Of a stretch of DNA of 64,000 bases, positions 1 through 10,400 are shown piece by piece; within the stretch, counting starts at the first letter, position 1, and each line of letters opens with the position of its first letter. The notes under the pieces are model-generated. The model did not search any database. It was given only the letters and a program-made list of their open reading frames with translations, and had not been told where the DNA came from. The stretch lies in assembly GCA_037349105.1 (NCBI GenBank), contig JAYJMM010000124.1, forward strand, positions 1,460,501-1,524,500, given 5' to 3'. The DNA is from Limnomonas spitsbergensis. Its lineage: Eukaryota > Chlorophyta > Chlorophyceae > Chlamydomonadales. Position numbers and translations under genes: made by a program.

Positions 1-470
1 CATACCCTTAACCCTAAACCCTAGCAATGGTGTTTGTGAGGGCAGGCATAGCATATCGTACCGCATACCCTTAACCCTAAAACCCTAGCGACGGTGTTTG
101 TGAGGGCAGGCAGAGCATATCTTACCCCAAACCCTTAACCCTAAAACCCTAGCGATGGTGTTTGTGAGGGCAGGCAGAGCATATGTTACCCCAAACCCTT
201 AACCCTAATCAATGGTGTTTGTGAGGGCAGGCAGAGCATATCTTACCCCAAACCCTTAACCCTAAAACCCTAGCGACCGTGTTGGTGAGGGCAGGCAGAG
301 TATATCTTACCCCATACCCTTAACCCTAAGCAATGGTGTTTGTTAGGGAAAGCTGACCAACTACTATAATTAACCTTACCATGATTGACCTCAAACCCTA
401 ATCCCTAATTGAACTTAAACCCCAAACCCTAAACCTTAAGCAACGGTGATTGTACGGGAAGCTGGAAAGG
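1..470. repeat. 60-bp tandem array with telomere-like heptamers
   Basis: About six copies of a unit near 60 bp. Each joins a stretch of CCCTTAACCCTAAAACCCTAG to a conserved segment (GGTGTTTGTGAGGGCAGGCA) and a GAGCATATCTTACCCC segment. The CCCTAAA motif is the plant/green-algal telomere heptamer, but the array is interrupted and diverged, so this is interstitial or subtelomeric rather than a true telomere end. No coding capacity is visible. The unit contains both an AG and a GTGAGG, so it could be a splice-edge duplication of a gene lying to the left; that is inference. Confidence 0.8.
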
Positions 471-504
471 CAGAGCATATGCTACCCCAATCCCTTAACC
501 CACG

Positions 505-995
505 TCACGTTTTACGAATGGGGCTTATCGTCAACACCATGTGGTTCGCTCCCCCGCCACTGGTTAGTGGTTGTGTGTTGGTTGCTTGCCCAGGGGGGTC
601 ACTGGCTGTCTTAGTTCATTTTGTGGTTGTACCGGTTTACGTGCAGCCGTGCACCTGTTCCATGCACCTGTCCCATGCACCTGGCCTATGCACCTGTCCC
701 ATGCACCTGTCCCATGCACCTGTCCCATGCACCTGTCCCATGCACCTGTTCCATGCACCTGGCCTATGCACCTGTTCCATGCACCTGTCCCATGCACCTG
801 TCCCATGCACCTGTCCCATGCACCTGTCCCATGCACCTGTCCCATGCACCTGTCCCATGCACCTGTTCCATGCACCTGGCCTATGCACCTGTCCCGTGCA
901 CCTGTCCCATGCATCTGTCCCATGCACCTGTCCCATGCACCTGTCCCATGCATTAAATGTGATGCACCGTTTGACTGTGAACACTCCACAAAACC
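505..995 (+). repeat. Dispersed repeat A, copy 1, with internal 13-bp minisatellite
   Basis: The flanks (about 505-650 and 950-995) match three other copies in the window at 9120-9330 (reverse), 21736-21935 (reverse) and 60770-60990. Shared landmarks are GGTTGCTTGCCCAGGGGGGT, the ACCGGTTTRCG block, and CCCATGCATTAARTGTGATGC followed by GGACTGTAA. The other copies have one ACATGTCCCATGCA segment here. This copy has expanded it to about 24 tandem units of 13 bp (TCCCATGCACCTG with CTGGCC and CTGTTCC variants). Because 13 is not a multiple of three and the unit lacks stops, long ORFs appear in several frames on both strands. I regard them all as artefacts of the repeat. Confidence 0.85.
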
Positions 996-1079
996 CTAAA
1001 CCATGCAAAGGCATGCGAAATCACACGACAAGAGACCGTTGGGGTGTTTGTATCCATATAGGAGCAAGCAAGTGTCCCA

Positions 1080-1500
1080 TGCTGGATTACTTTCTTGCAT
1101 GCATGCATGCGTGGGCAAATGCATGAGAATACGCATGACAGACACACTCTTTTATCTCCGTGCGCTTTGAACAATTTATAAGATTATTACGAGTATGACG
1201 CACGGCAGCCCGTTCCAGCTATGAAGTGTGTGTCAGCAGAGGGAGTACCCCAATGTTTGGACATGCGCAGTATGTAATATGCGGCATGGGGCATAGGGCA
1301 TGTGCATGCACCAAGTCGCATGTACGGTAGCATGCGCCATGCGTTACTTGGTATGTGGCACGTAGCATTTGGCATGTACTATGCATGTGACATGTGTCAT
1401 ATGGCATGTGGCATGCATGCAACAGCACCATGTGGCATGTACCATGTGGCATGCGCCATGCGGCATATGGTGCTCGACATGTATGGCCTGGCCGCCTCAT
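1080..1500. repeat. CATG-rich low-complexity tract
   Basis: Dense runs of CATG, GCATGC and GGCATGTG motifs with no regular period. Similar tracts occur at about 2690-3030 and 5490-5760. Short ORFs through it are rich in Met, His and Cys because of the motif and look non-coding. Confidence 0.6.
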
Positions 1501-1702
1501 AATTCTCTCTCCCTCAAGAATTATGCTCGAGTAAATAAAGTAAGAATATGTGTAGCTTGGCGAATACTCTCTGATCTATTCTGTAGAGAAGGTTCTCCAG
1601 TCGGGTCGGAAAGCGAGCGCTTATTACGTACCGGTGTACATTACTTGTCCTCGTAGGCTTCATTATTATGCGTACTAGGAATATTAGTACGTACCTGAAT
1701 CT

Positions 1703-1912
1703 CTCAGGGCCCGATACGACTGGCAACGCCTTTCGAAGGTCCGCCAATTCAGATAGCAAGTAATCGCTGCTGGCATCAAACACCTCGTACAACTCCAGCA
1801 TCGTCACTGGCGCTGATGCCTGTGTCGCTTCCGCTGATTCTGATGCTTTTGTCGCTGATGCTGCTTGGGTTCCTGCTCTCTGGCGATTGTCGATTGGACT
1901 TTGAGCGGGACG
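1703..1912 (-). CDS. Possible internal exon of an unidentified gene or retroelement
   Basis: On the minus strand an open stretch runs from an AG at about 1913 (GCTGACAG) to a good donor (ATTCAG followed by GTACGT) at about 1702. The first half is Ala/Ser/Thr/Gln-rich. The second half looks like folded-protein sequence (LYEVFDASSDYLLSELADLR). Local base composition is more AT-rich than the surroundings, and downstream of the donor the frame stays open to 1514. I do not recognise a family. It could be a fragment of a retroelement Gag. No partner exons were found on either side. Confidence 0.25.
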
Positions 1913-3054
1913 TGGCGAAAGCTGTCAGCGCTGGGTCACACTCCGATCCTGGCCTTATTTCAGCTTGTCATGAGCCCCCTGCATGAACTAAGCATGTAAA
2001 CGGTGAAGGGGGCAGGAAGAGCACAAGATGAGAACTGAGTGCAAAGCTGAAAGGGTGGACACGTGTGTCACAAAAGAGTGATGTCGAGAAGAATAGTGCG
2101 CGTGCGCCAGCTGCTTCCGCCCATTCCCCATTCCTCCATTTTAACAACCCTCGCCGTTACAAACCTCAGAGAGCATCCTCCCTGCTCCTAATCCCTTGAA
2201 ATTTGAAATGGCGGGTATGGTGGCTTGGCGAACTGGCGGCAGCACAGGGCTCGTACGTACCGCGCAGGCGTGCTGCCATCGGCTACTCACGCTGCAGAAG
2301 ACTCCAGGTGTGTATTTTATTACACAGGCGCCCGATACGATGGTACCATGCTGTTTCTCGCCTCGGATGCCAAGACGCCACAAGCTCCCCCGTCCACATG
2401 GCATGTTGCATGGGTGGTCCCAGTTGCTAAGGTACTGCTGTTTTGTGTTGGTTAAACTTTGTGGCTTCCTCTCGCTTCTGCCTTCCTTCCCATTTGTATA
2501 CATGCTGTGGGTGGTTGCCTTATGTCAGTAGAGATAAGAGACCTGTGACTATCAGGGATCTCTCGCACATTCACCCCCACCCGGACACCCGGAGGCATCG
2601 CAAATAAGGGCCACACAGAAATCATGATTAATCCGGATAAGTCTTTCTTCCACATGCTGCTTAGGCTACAGCACTGCATGGCTGCATCACATTCACATTT
2701 ACTTGTGAAAGAATATGCATGCATGCAAGCGCATGGCACATGCATGCGCATGAATTCTGCCTGCTGTGGTCATTAAATGCTGCATGGGCCCTTCCGGTCA
2801 AGCCCCGCATGGCTGGGTTCATACATCCTGGTTCATACCGGAACCTGATGACGAATCAATACGCCCGCTTTCACATTTTACGTGCATGCCAGCATGGTCA
2901 CACACGAGCAAGCGCACAACAAGCATGCACGAGCAAGCGTGCAACATGCATGCATGCACACGAGCATGCACGAGCATGCATGCTTACAGGCATGCATTCG
3001 AAGGAGCATGCATGCATTTGATGCAGGTGAACATGTGTCATGCAATGCCGCTTG
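1913..3054. other. No supported gene; GCATGC-rich tract at 2690-3030
   Basis: 1913-2690 has only short ORFs. One (2196-2310, plus) ends at a plausible donor (CCAG followed by GTGTGT) but matches nothing I know. 2690-3030 is a GCATGC/CATGCACGAG-rich tract with irregular spacing. Confidence 0.4.
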
Positions 3055-3250
3055 ATCAGGATGACCTGGATGGCTGTGTTCACCCTTGGATATCTGGGTT
3101 CACACTTATATGACTATGTTCATACTTGAATGACTGGTGTCACACTTGAATAGCTGATTTGACACTTACATGTCTGATTTCACACTTGTATAGCGGTGTT
3201 CACACATGTGTAGCTGAATTCACACTTGGATAGCTGGGTTCACACTGTGA
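3055..3250. repeat. 20-bp minisatellite
   Basis: About nine copies of a 20-bp unit of the type TAGCTGATTTCACACTTGAA, diverged from one another. No ORF of interest. Confidence 0.8.
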
Positions 3251-3589
3251 CAGAGCCTCTACATGCACACCAATTGTATAATGTGTGTGCAAGCCTTGTA
3301 AGTTTGTGTCAGTGCAAGTGGTGTCGTTGAAATCCTCCCAAACCCTAAAACCTAGACCCTAAACCCTCCCCCATGGTTGCCTTGATTCCGCCTCAATGTC
3401 CGCCTCAGTCTACGACCACTCCGGAAGGATACGCACCACAGCCTCATGGCCAAAGTCATCGCCAAACTCATGGCCAAAGTCCTGGCCAAACTTAGCTACC
3501 AAGTCCGTGCACTGCAAGTCCAGTAGCCCGCTTAAGTGATTGCCCCAGCAGCATATGCACCTCAGCGTCGTGGTCCTGGAAAGAAAGAA

Positions 3590-3665
3590 AGCTACGCCCC
3601 GCGGGGGGCGTGAGGGTTAAGGAAACAGCGCAGCCTGGGCCTAAGCCACATCTGCGTTGTTACCT
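3590..3665 (+). repeat. Short dispersed repeat shared with 19345-19425
   Basis: A segment containing GCGTGAGGGTTAAGGAAACA and GCGCAGCCTGGGCC followed by AAGCCACATC is repeated with few differences at about 19345-19425, inside a later intron of the RsmI gene. Both copies are in the same orientation. Confidence 0.75.
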
Positions 3666-3794
3666 CCTGGCCACACTTGGCTACATCGCAGAGCGCAAAG
3701 CCGTCCTCGCAGTCTTATCATTACCTCCATGGCCACCTCAAGCTGTCCTATGAAAGCTGCTGCCTGTTGATACTGATGTGATGAGAAAATATTT

Positions 3795-4060
3795 TGTACC
3801 CCTCCCCTGATCCCCCCTCTCACCCCCCTCACTACCTTCATCCCCTCCCTCTCTTCCTCCCACCTCCTTCGCTTCACTTCCCCTTCACTCCCCCCTCGCT
3901 CCCCTCCACCCCCCCCCCCCTTCCTCCTCCTCCCCCCCTCTCTATCTTTTTATCCCCGCACACCCGTCTCTCTCCCCGTTCACTCTCCCCCCCCCCCACC
4001 CTTCCTACTCCCCTCCCACTCTTTCTCTCCCCCTCACTCCCCCCCTCACTCTTTCTCTCC
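3795..4060 (+). repeat. Polypyrimidine (CCT/CTCC) tract
   Basis: About 265 bp almost wholly of C and T on the plus strand, immediately upstream of the first recognised exon of the RsmI gene. It may lie in that gene's promoter, 5' UTR or first intron; the sequence does not decide which. Confidence 0.7.
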
Positions 4061-4062
4061 CT

Positions 4063-4416
4063 TTGCAATCCTCCAACTGCTTTGCAGTTACCAAGCTGCG
4101 CAGAGATTTGAACAGCCCACAGAGGTGCCCCTCCTCCTCCTCCTCTTCCTTATTTCCCTCCTCCTCCTCCCCCCAACACCCCACCTCCATTTCTTCCGCA
4201 CCTCCCTCGTCCTCCTCCTCCCCACGTCCCACCTCCATTTCTTCCGCACCTACCTCGCCATCCCCGATGGACGACTCCCAACAGCAAAAAAAAAACACTA
4301 CAGCCTCGACAGTGAAAGGGATGACATGCCCTCCGGAACACAGCTTCCTCTCGGCTTCCTCCCCCCGCGACACCGCCAACCAGGCTGGCCCAGGCCCAGG
4401 CAGCGACACAGCTGCA

Positions 4417-4457
<41 letters not shown>

Positions 4458-7400
4458 ACCTGCTGCTGCTTCTGCTGTTGCTGCTCCTGCTGCTGCTGCT
4501 GCAGCTGCTCCTGCTGCTGCTGGATGGGGGGAGAAACAGAATCTGGAGCCCGGGCTGTACCTAGTGGCTACGCCGATAGGGAATATGCAGGTGGGTGGGT
4601 GGAAGGGTGGAGGCATGGCGTGGGGTTTGTGCTAGCATGGGGTGGGGGCATGGCATGGGGTTTGTCCTAGCATGAGGTGGGGGCATGGCATGGGGTTTGT
4701 GCTAGCATGGGTGGGGGCATGGCATGGGTTTTATGCTAGCATGAGGTGGGGGCATGGCATGGGGTTTTTGCTAGCATGGGGTGGGGGCATGGCATGGGGT
4801 TTGTGCTAGCATGTGGTGGGGGCATGGCATGGGGTTTGTGCTAGCATGGGGTGGGGGCATGACATAGGGTGTGTGCTAGCATGAGGTGGGGGCATGGCAT
4901 GGGGTTTGTGCTAGCATGGGGTAGGGGCATGGCATGGGGTTTGTGCTAGCATGTGGTGGGGGCATGGCATGGGGTTTGTGCTAGCATGGGGTGGGGGCAT
5001 GGCATGGGGTTTGTGCTAGCATGGGGTGGGGGCATGGCATGGGTTGTGTTCTAGCATGAGGTGGGGGCATGGCATGGGGTTTGTGCCAGCATGGGGTGGG
5101 GGCATGGCATGGGGGGTGTGCTAGCTGGTGTGGGGGCATGGCATGGGGTTTGTGCTAGCATGAGGTGGGGGCATGGCATGGGGTTTGTGCTAGCATGGGT
5201 TGGGGGCATGGCATGGGTTTTGTGCTAGCATGAGGTGGGGGCATGGCATGGGGTTTGTGCTAGCATGTGGTGGGGGCATGGCATGGGGTTTGTGCTAGGA
5301 TGGGGTGGGGGCATGGCATGGGGTTTGTGCTAGCATGGGGTGGGGGCATGGCATGGGGTTTGTGCTAGCATGATGTTGGGGCATGGCATGGGTTTTGTGC
5401 TAGCCTGGGGTGGTGGCATGGCATGGGTTGTGTGCTAGCATGAGGTGGGGGCATGGCATGGGGTTTGTGCTAGCATGAGACATGTCATATGTGGCATACC
5501 ATGGGGTGTAACCGCTTCAGGCAAGGGGTAAGGCCGGTTGGGGCAGGGCATCACGGCATGGGGCAAGGGGCATCAATGCATGTGGCATGGGTGCATGTGA
5601 CATCATGGCATGAGACTTTTCTGCATGGGGCATCGATGCATGTGTTTGAGTGCATTATTGCTTGGGACATGGGGCATAGCGGCATGGTGCATTGTTGCAT
5701 GGGGCATGGTCGCGTGGAGCATCGTTGCATGGATTTGGGGCGTTATTGCATGGGGCAGGGTGTACCATTTCCACACCTTCACACATTTTCAGGACATAAA
5801 GTCACATGCACTGAACATGCTCCGCGCGGTAAGCTTCATCCTGGCCGAGGACACGCGGCACACCTCCAGTTTCACACCCGTTTCCACACATTCTCCCTTT
5901 AAGGACATGACCATACGTGCGCTGAGTGTGCTCCGCTCGGTCAGCCTCATCCTGGCCGAGGACACGCGGCACACGGGGAAGCTGCTCGCCGCGTTTGGGA
6001 TCAAGACCCGCATGGCCAGCTACCACGCACACAATGAGGTGGAGAGGAGTCGGCAGGTGGTGGATCGACTGTTGGGAGGAGAGGTGCGCACTTTGTTTTG
6101 AATTTTGAAGCGCCTAAACCATGAACCATGAACCATTATAATACAACGCACACAATGAGGTGGAGAGGAGTCGACGGGTGGTGCATCGACTGGTGGGAGG
6201 ACTGGTGATGTAATTTGTTTTTACATTTTTAACACCTTCAGCGTGAACCCTACCCCCTTAACCCTTATACATTTTAAACACCTCCAGCTTAAACTTACAA
6301 CTTTACCCCGACCCTCCACACCCTTGTGTGTTCTGCCCCTGGTCAGGGGGCTCCTACCACTGCCCCCTGTAACCCTTAACCCCAAACCTACCCCCCTCCG
6401 CCCCCCTCATGATCTGTTCCTAGTCAGGTGTAACCTTCGCCCCCTGTAGCCCTTAACCCCAAACCCACCCCCCTCCGACCCCCCTCATGATCTGTTACAA
6501 GTCAGGGATAACCACCGCCCCCTGTAACTCTAAACCCCCGTCCGAACCCTCTCGTAGTCTCGTGTGATGTTCCTGCTCGTTGAAAACCATAAGCCCCAAC
6601 ACTTGCAAACCCTGGATCCTAGACCCTATACCCTATACCCACCCTCTTATTGTGCCATGTCCCAGGTTGGTGATAACCTCTAGCTTCTGCACCCCGAAAT
6701 CCTAGTACCCTATACCCTATACCCACCCTCTCCTGTTCTGTCCCTGGTCAGTTATAGCCCCCCCTCCCTAAACCCTAAACCCTACCCCTCCCTCATGTGT
6801 CGTGTCCCTGGCCATGTATATTGTCACCCCCCCTGTAACCCTCTTTCTTCTTGAAGCAGTACTGACATTGGTCAGCGATGCTTGAATGTCCGATATCTCC
6901 TACACCCTTCACCTGAGCCCTTAACCTTTGACCCTAAACCCTGAACCCCACCCCTTTCTTTTACACACAGTCATTGGCGTTGGTCAGCGATGCGGGCATG
7001 CCCGGTATCTCCTACACCTTTCACCTGAGCCCTTAACCTCAGGCCCTAAACCCTCAAGCCCACCCCTTTATTATAAACGCAGTCACTGGTGTTGATCAAC
7101 GATGCAGGCATGCCCGATACCTCCTTCACCCTTAAACCCTGAACCCCGCCCCTTTCTTTTACACACAGTCATTGGCATTGGTCAGCGATGCGGGCATGCC
7201 CGGCATCTCCGACCCCGGCTACGTGGTGGTACAGGCTGCTATTGAGGCGGGCATCAGGGTGGTGCCGGTACCAGGTAGGGGGTGTCCCTCACCTTCCTCT
7301 GGTTAGCACCTTCTGTCTGTGTGCAATTGGACGCACGTGGTGGTGCAGGCTGCCATTGAGGCGGGTATTAGGGTGGTGCCGGTACCAGCCTAAACCATAT

Positions 7401-10400
7401 CCTAACCCCTGTACCCTAAACCCTCAACCCTTTCTGATGTGCCCTATCCTAACCCCTATACCCTTTAGCCTCAACCCTTACCGATGTGCCATATCCTGAC
7501 CCATATACCCTTAACCATCAACCCTAACTGATGTGCCCCATCCTAACCCATATACCATAAACCCTCAACTCTTACTGCTTTGCTCTATCCTATCCCCTAT
7601 ACTTTAAACCCTCAACCCTTACTGCTGTGCCCTATCCTAACCCATATACCCTAAACCATCACTGCTATACCCTGGCTCCAGGCGCGTGTGCACTAGTGGC
7701 CGCGGCTGTGGCGTCGGGCCTGCCTACGGACGCCTTCACCTTCTGCGGCTTCTTGCCGCCCAAACAGGTACAGCGGTACAGTGTACTTCAACCATGTGTG
7801 ACTCGATGACACATTTCAAAAATGCAGTCATCGCCTCTGGCGGGTCTGGAATGCCTGTCGGCCAGTGCTGTGTGCCGATCACGGTCTTTACGGTGGCTGG
7901 ATTTCGTAGCTGACCTTCAGTCACAGGCATTTCAAGGCAATTTAGCGGCAATTTAGCTACCCTTGCCAGCACTTGACCGTAAATAGATTAACGGATTACG
8001 GCTCATAAGCACTACTTTCGGCGCCTATGTCTTGGACAGTGATTATTTCAACCTTGAACCCTGAGCCCCTCTACCCGAAACCCTAAACCCTATGTCTTGG
8101 ACAGTGATTATTTCAACCTTGAACCCTGAGCCCCTCTACCCTAAACCCTAAACCCTATGTCTTGGACAGTGATTATTTCAACCTCGAACCCTGAGCCCCT
8201 CAACCCTAAACCCTATGTCTTGGACAGTGATTATTTCAACCTTGAACCCTGAGCCCCTCTACCCTAAACCCTAAACCCTATGTCTTGGACAGTGATTATT
8301 TCAACCTCGAACCCTGAGCCCCTCAACCCTAAACCCTATGTCTTGGACAGTGATTATTTCAACCTTGAACCCTGAGCCCCTCTACCCTAAACCCTAAACC
8401 CTATGTCTTGGACAGTGATTATTTCAACCTTGAACCCTGAGCCCCTCAACCCGAAACCCTAAACCCTATGTCTTGGACAGTGATTATTTCAACCTTGAAC
8501 CCTGAGCCCCTCTACCCTAAACCCTAAACCCTATGTCTTGGACAGTGATTATTTCAACCTTGAACCCTGAGCCCCTCAACCCTAAACCCTAAACCCTATG
8601 TCTTGGACAGTGATTATTTCAACCTTGAACCCTGAGCCCCTCAACCCTAAACCCTATGTCTTGGACAGTGATTGATTTGTTGTGACTCTTAGCTACGTGT
8701 CAGCTACACTCTGGCCGCTGACCGGAGACCCTATTTGTGGCCAGTCTTGCTGCTTTGGTCATGAGTTGCAGGCCGGGTTCGGTCCTAATTGGGCCTTTGA
8801 CAGCTGCTGGGCCGGCCGCCGAAATTGAACTGAAGTCGAAAAAAGAAGCATTTGTAAAGAAGTAAAGAAAGACTGACGTATATTTGCTTTTCCTTCCCCC
8901 AAAGTTAACGTTGTTTGGGGTTGAGGGATCCATGAATACCGGCATACTAGTCATCGATTATCGACGCCAGTTTTCATCGATTATCGACGCCAGTTTTCAG
9001 TCAGAAATTAAGAGTTTTGTCGATGATTTGCCCTCTTCTCATTCGATGCACCCTTGCAAAAATCGATTTCCTTTCACTTCGTTTGTACTCGTATGATAAC
9101 GATGCACACTCGTTTCTGACACACCCTTTATAAGGAGTGTTTGATGTTTTACAGCCCAGCAGAGCATCACACTTAATGCATGGGACATGTGCCCGCACAC
9201 CGGTACAGGCACTTGATACTCTAGGACAGCTAGCGAAAACCAGTGACCCCACCCTGGGCAAGCAATCAACACACAACCACCGAGTAGTGGTGTGGGAGTG
9301 AACCTTATAGGGCAGAAGATATTCCTGCAGCAACCGTTCGGAAGTGTATGCAATCTGCCATGGAAGGGCCGGGGGGTAGCCAAGTAGTCATTTTTTGCCG
9401 GAAAGGATGTTTTGGGGGGCCAGTCCCGGCCGGCAGGGGTCTAAAAGTGGCCCACCGGTCCGGGCCCTTCTATATCGTACCTTGATGACCGCGTGCAGTC
9501 GTGCACTACATCTCAAACACCCCCCCTGTTGCTGCCCAGGGTGCCAGGCGTACGCAACTGCCGTTGCCATGCACTGACCGCTTGCTGTACAACGATCTCT
9601 GTGTTCATATCACTGCAACAACATCACATCTCACTGCCCCCTGTGACCCAGGGTGCCAGGCGCACGCCGCGGCTGGAGCGCCCTTGTGCAAACTATGTTC
9701 ATCTCGTTTCTTCTGCGTGCTGGAAACGCATACCTGCTGCACCCTTGTGACCCAGGGTGCCAGGCACCACGGCAGGAGCACCCTCAAGCAAACGTTGCAC
9801 ACTATTTTCATTATGCACCCTGAAAACTTTTTTCCCCTGCCGCACCCGTGCGGATTTGCAGAGAGGATCTGCAAGGGCCCTTGTTAAAAATACCCTGACC
9901 CCTTGCAGCACCTCGATGCCTGTGTTCATCACATCGCACTGCCCCCTTTGTCCCAGGGTGCCAGGCGCACGCGGCGTCTGGAGCACCCTCAAGCACACAT
10001 TGCAGACTCGTTTCTTACGCACCCGGTAAAACGTTTCCCTGCTGCAACCCAGTGGCGGAGGGTGCTAGGCGCATGCGGCTGCCCCTGCCATGCACAGACC
10101 GCTTGCTGCACAACATGACATCTCACTGCCCATTGTGTCCACATCACAGCAACGACATTACATCTCACTTCCCCTTGTGGCCCAGGGTGCCAGGCGGACG
10201 CGGCTGGAGGAGCTCAAGGCAATGCGCACCACGCTGGTTTTCTACGCGCCGCCGCACGGCCTCCGGGCAGTGTTGGCTGACATGGTGGAGGTGGGGGGGG
10301 GGAGGGGGGGGAGGGGGGAGGTGGGGGGGGGGGGGCAGTTGAGGATATGCGATTCAGTGTAGAGATGGGGGTATAAGATGAACGTTGAGGGTAGAGGTGC

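Noticed and set aside
1..470. True chromosome end (telomere)
   Set aside because: CCCTAAA heptamers are interrupted by a conserved 40-bp segment and do not form an uninterrupted terminal run.
446..1126. 226-codon plus-strand ORF with Cys/His/Pro repeats
   Set aside because: Produced by the 13-bp minisatellite in dispersed repeat A; other frames and the opposite strand are also open, and unexpanded copies of the element have no such ORF.
4125..4670. Cys-rich ORF (181 codons) across the GCT repeat
   Set aside because: An alternative frame of RsmI exon 1; only the poly-Ala frame joins to the [10 protein letters not shown] motif and the downstream exons.
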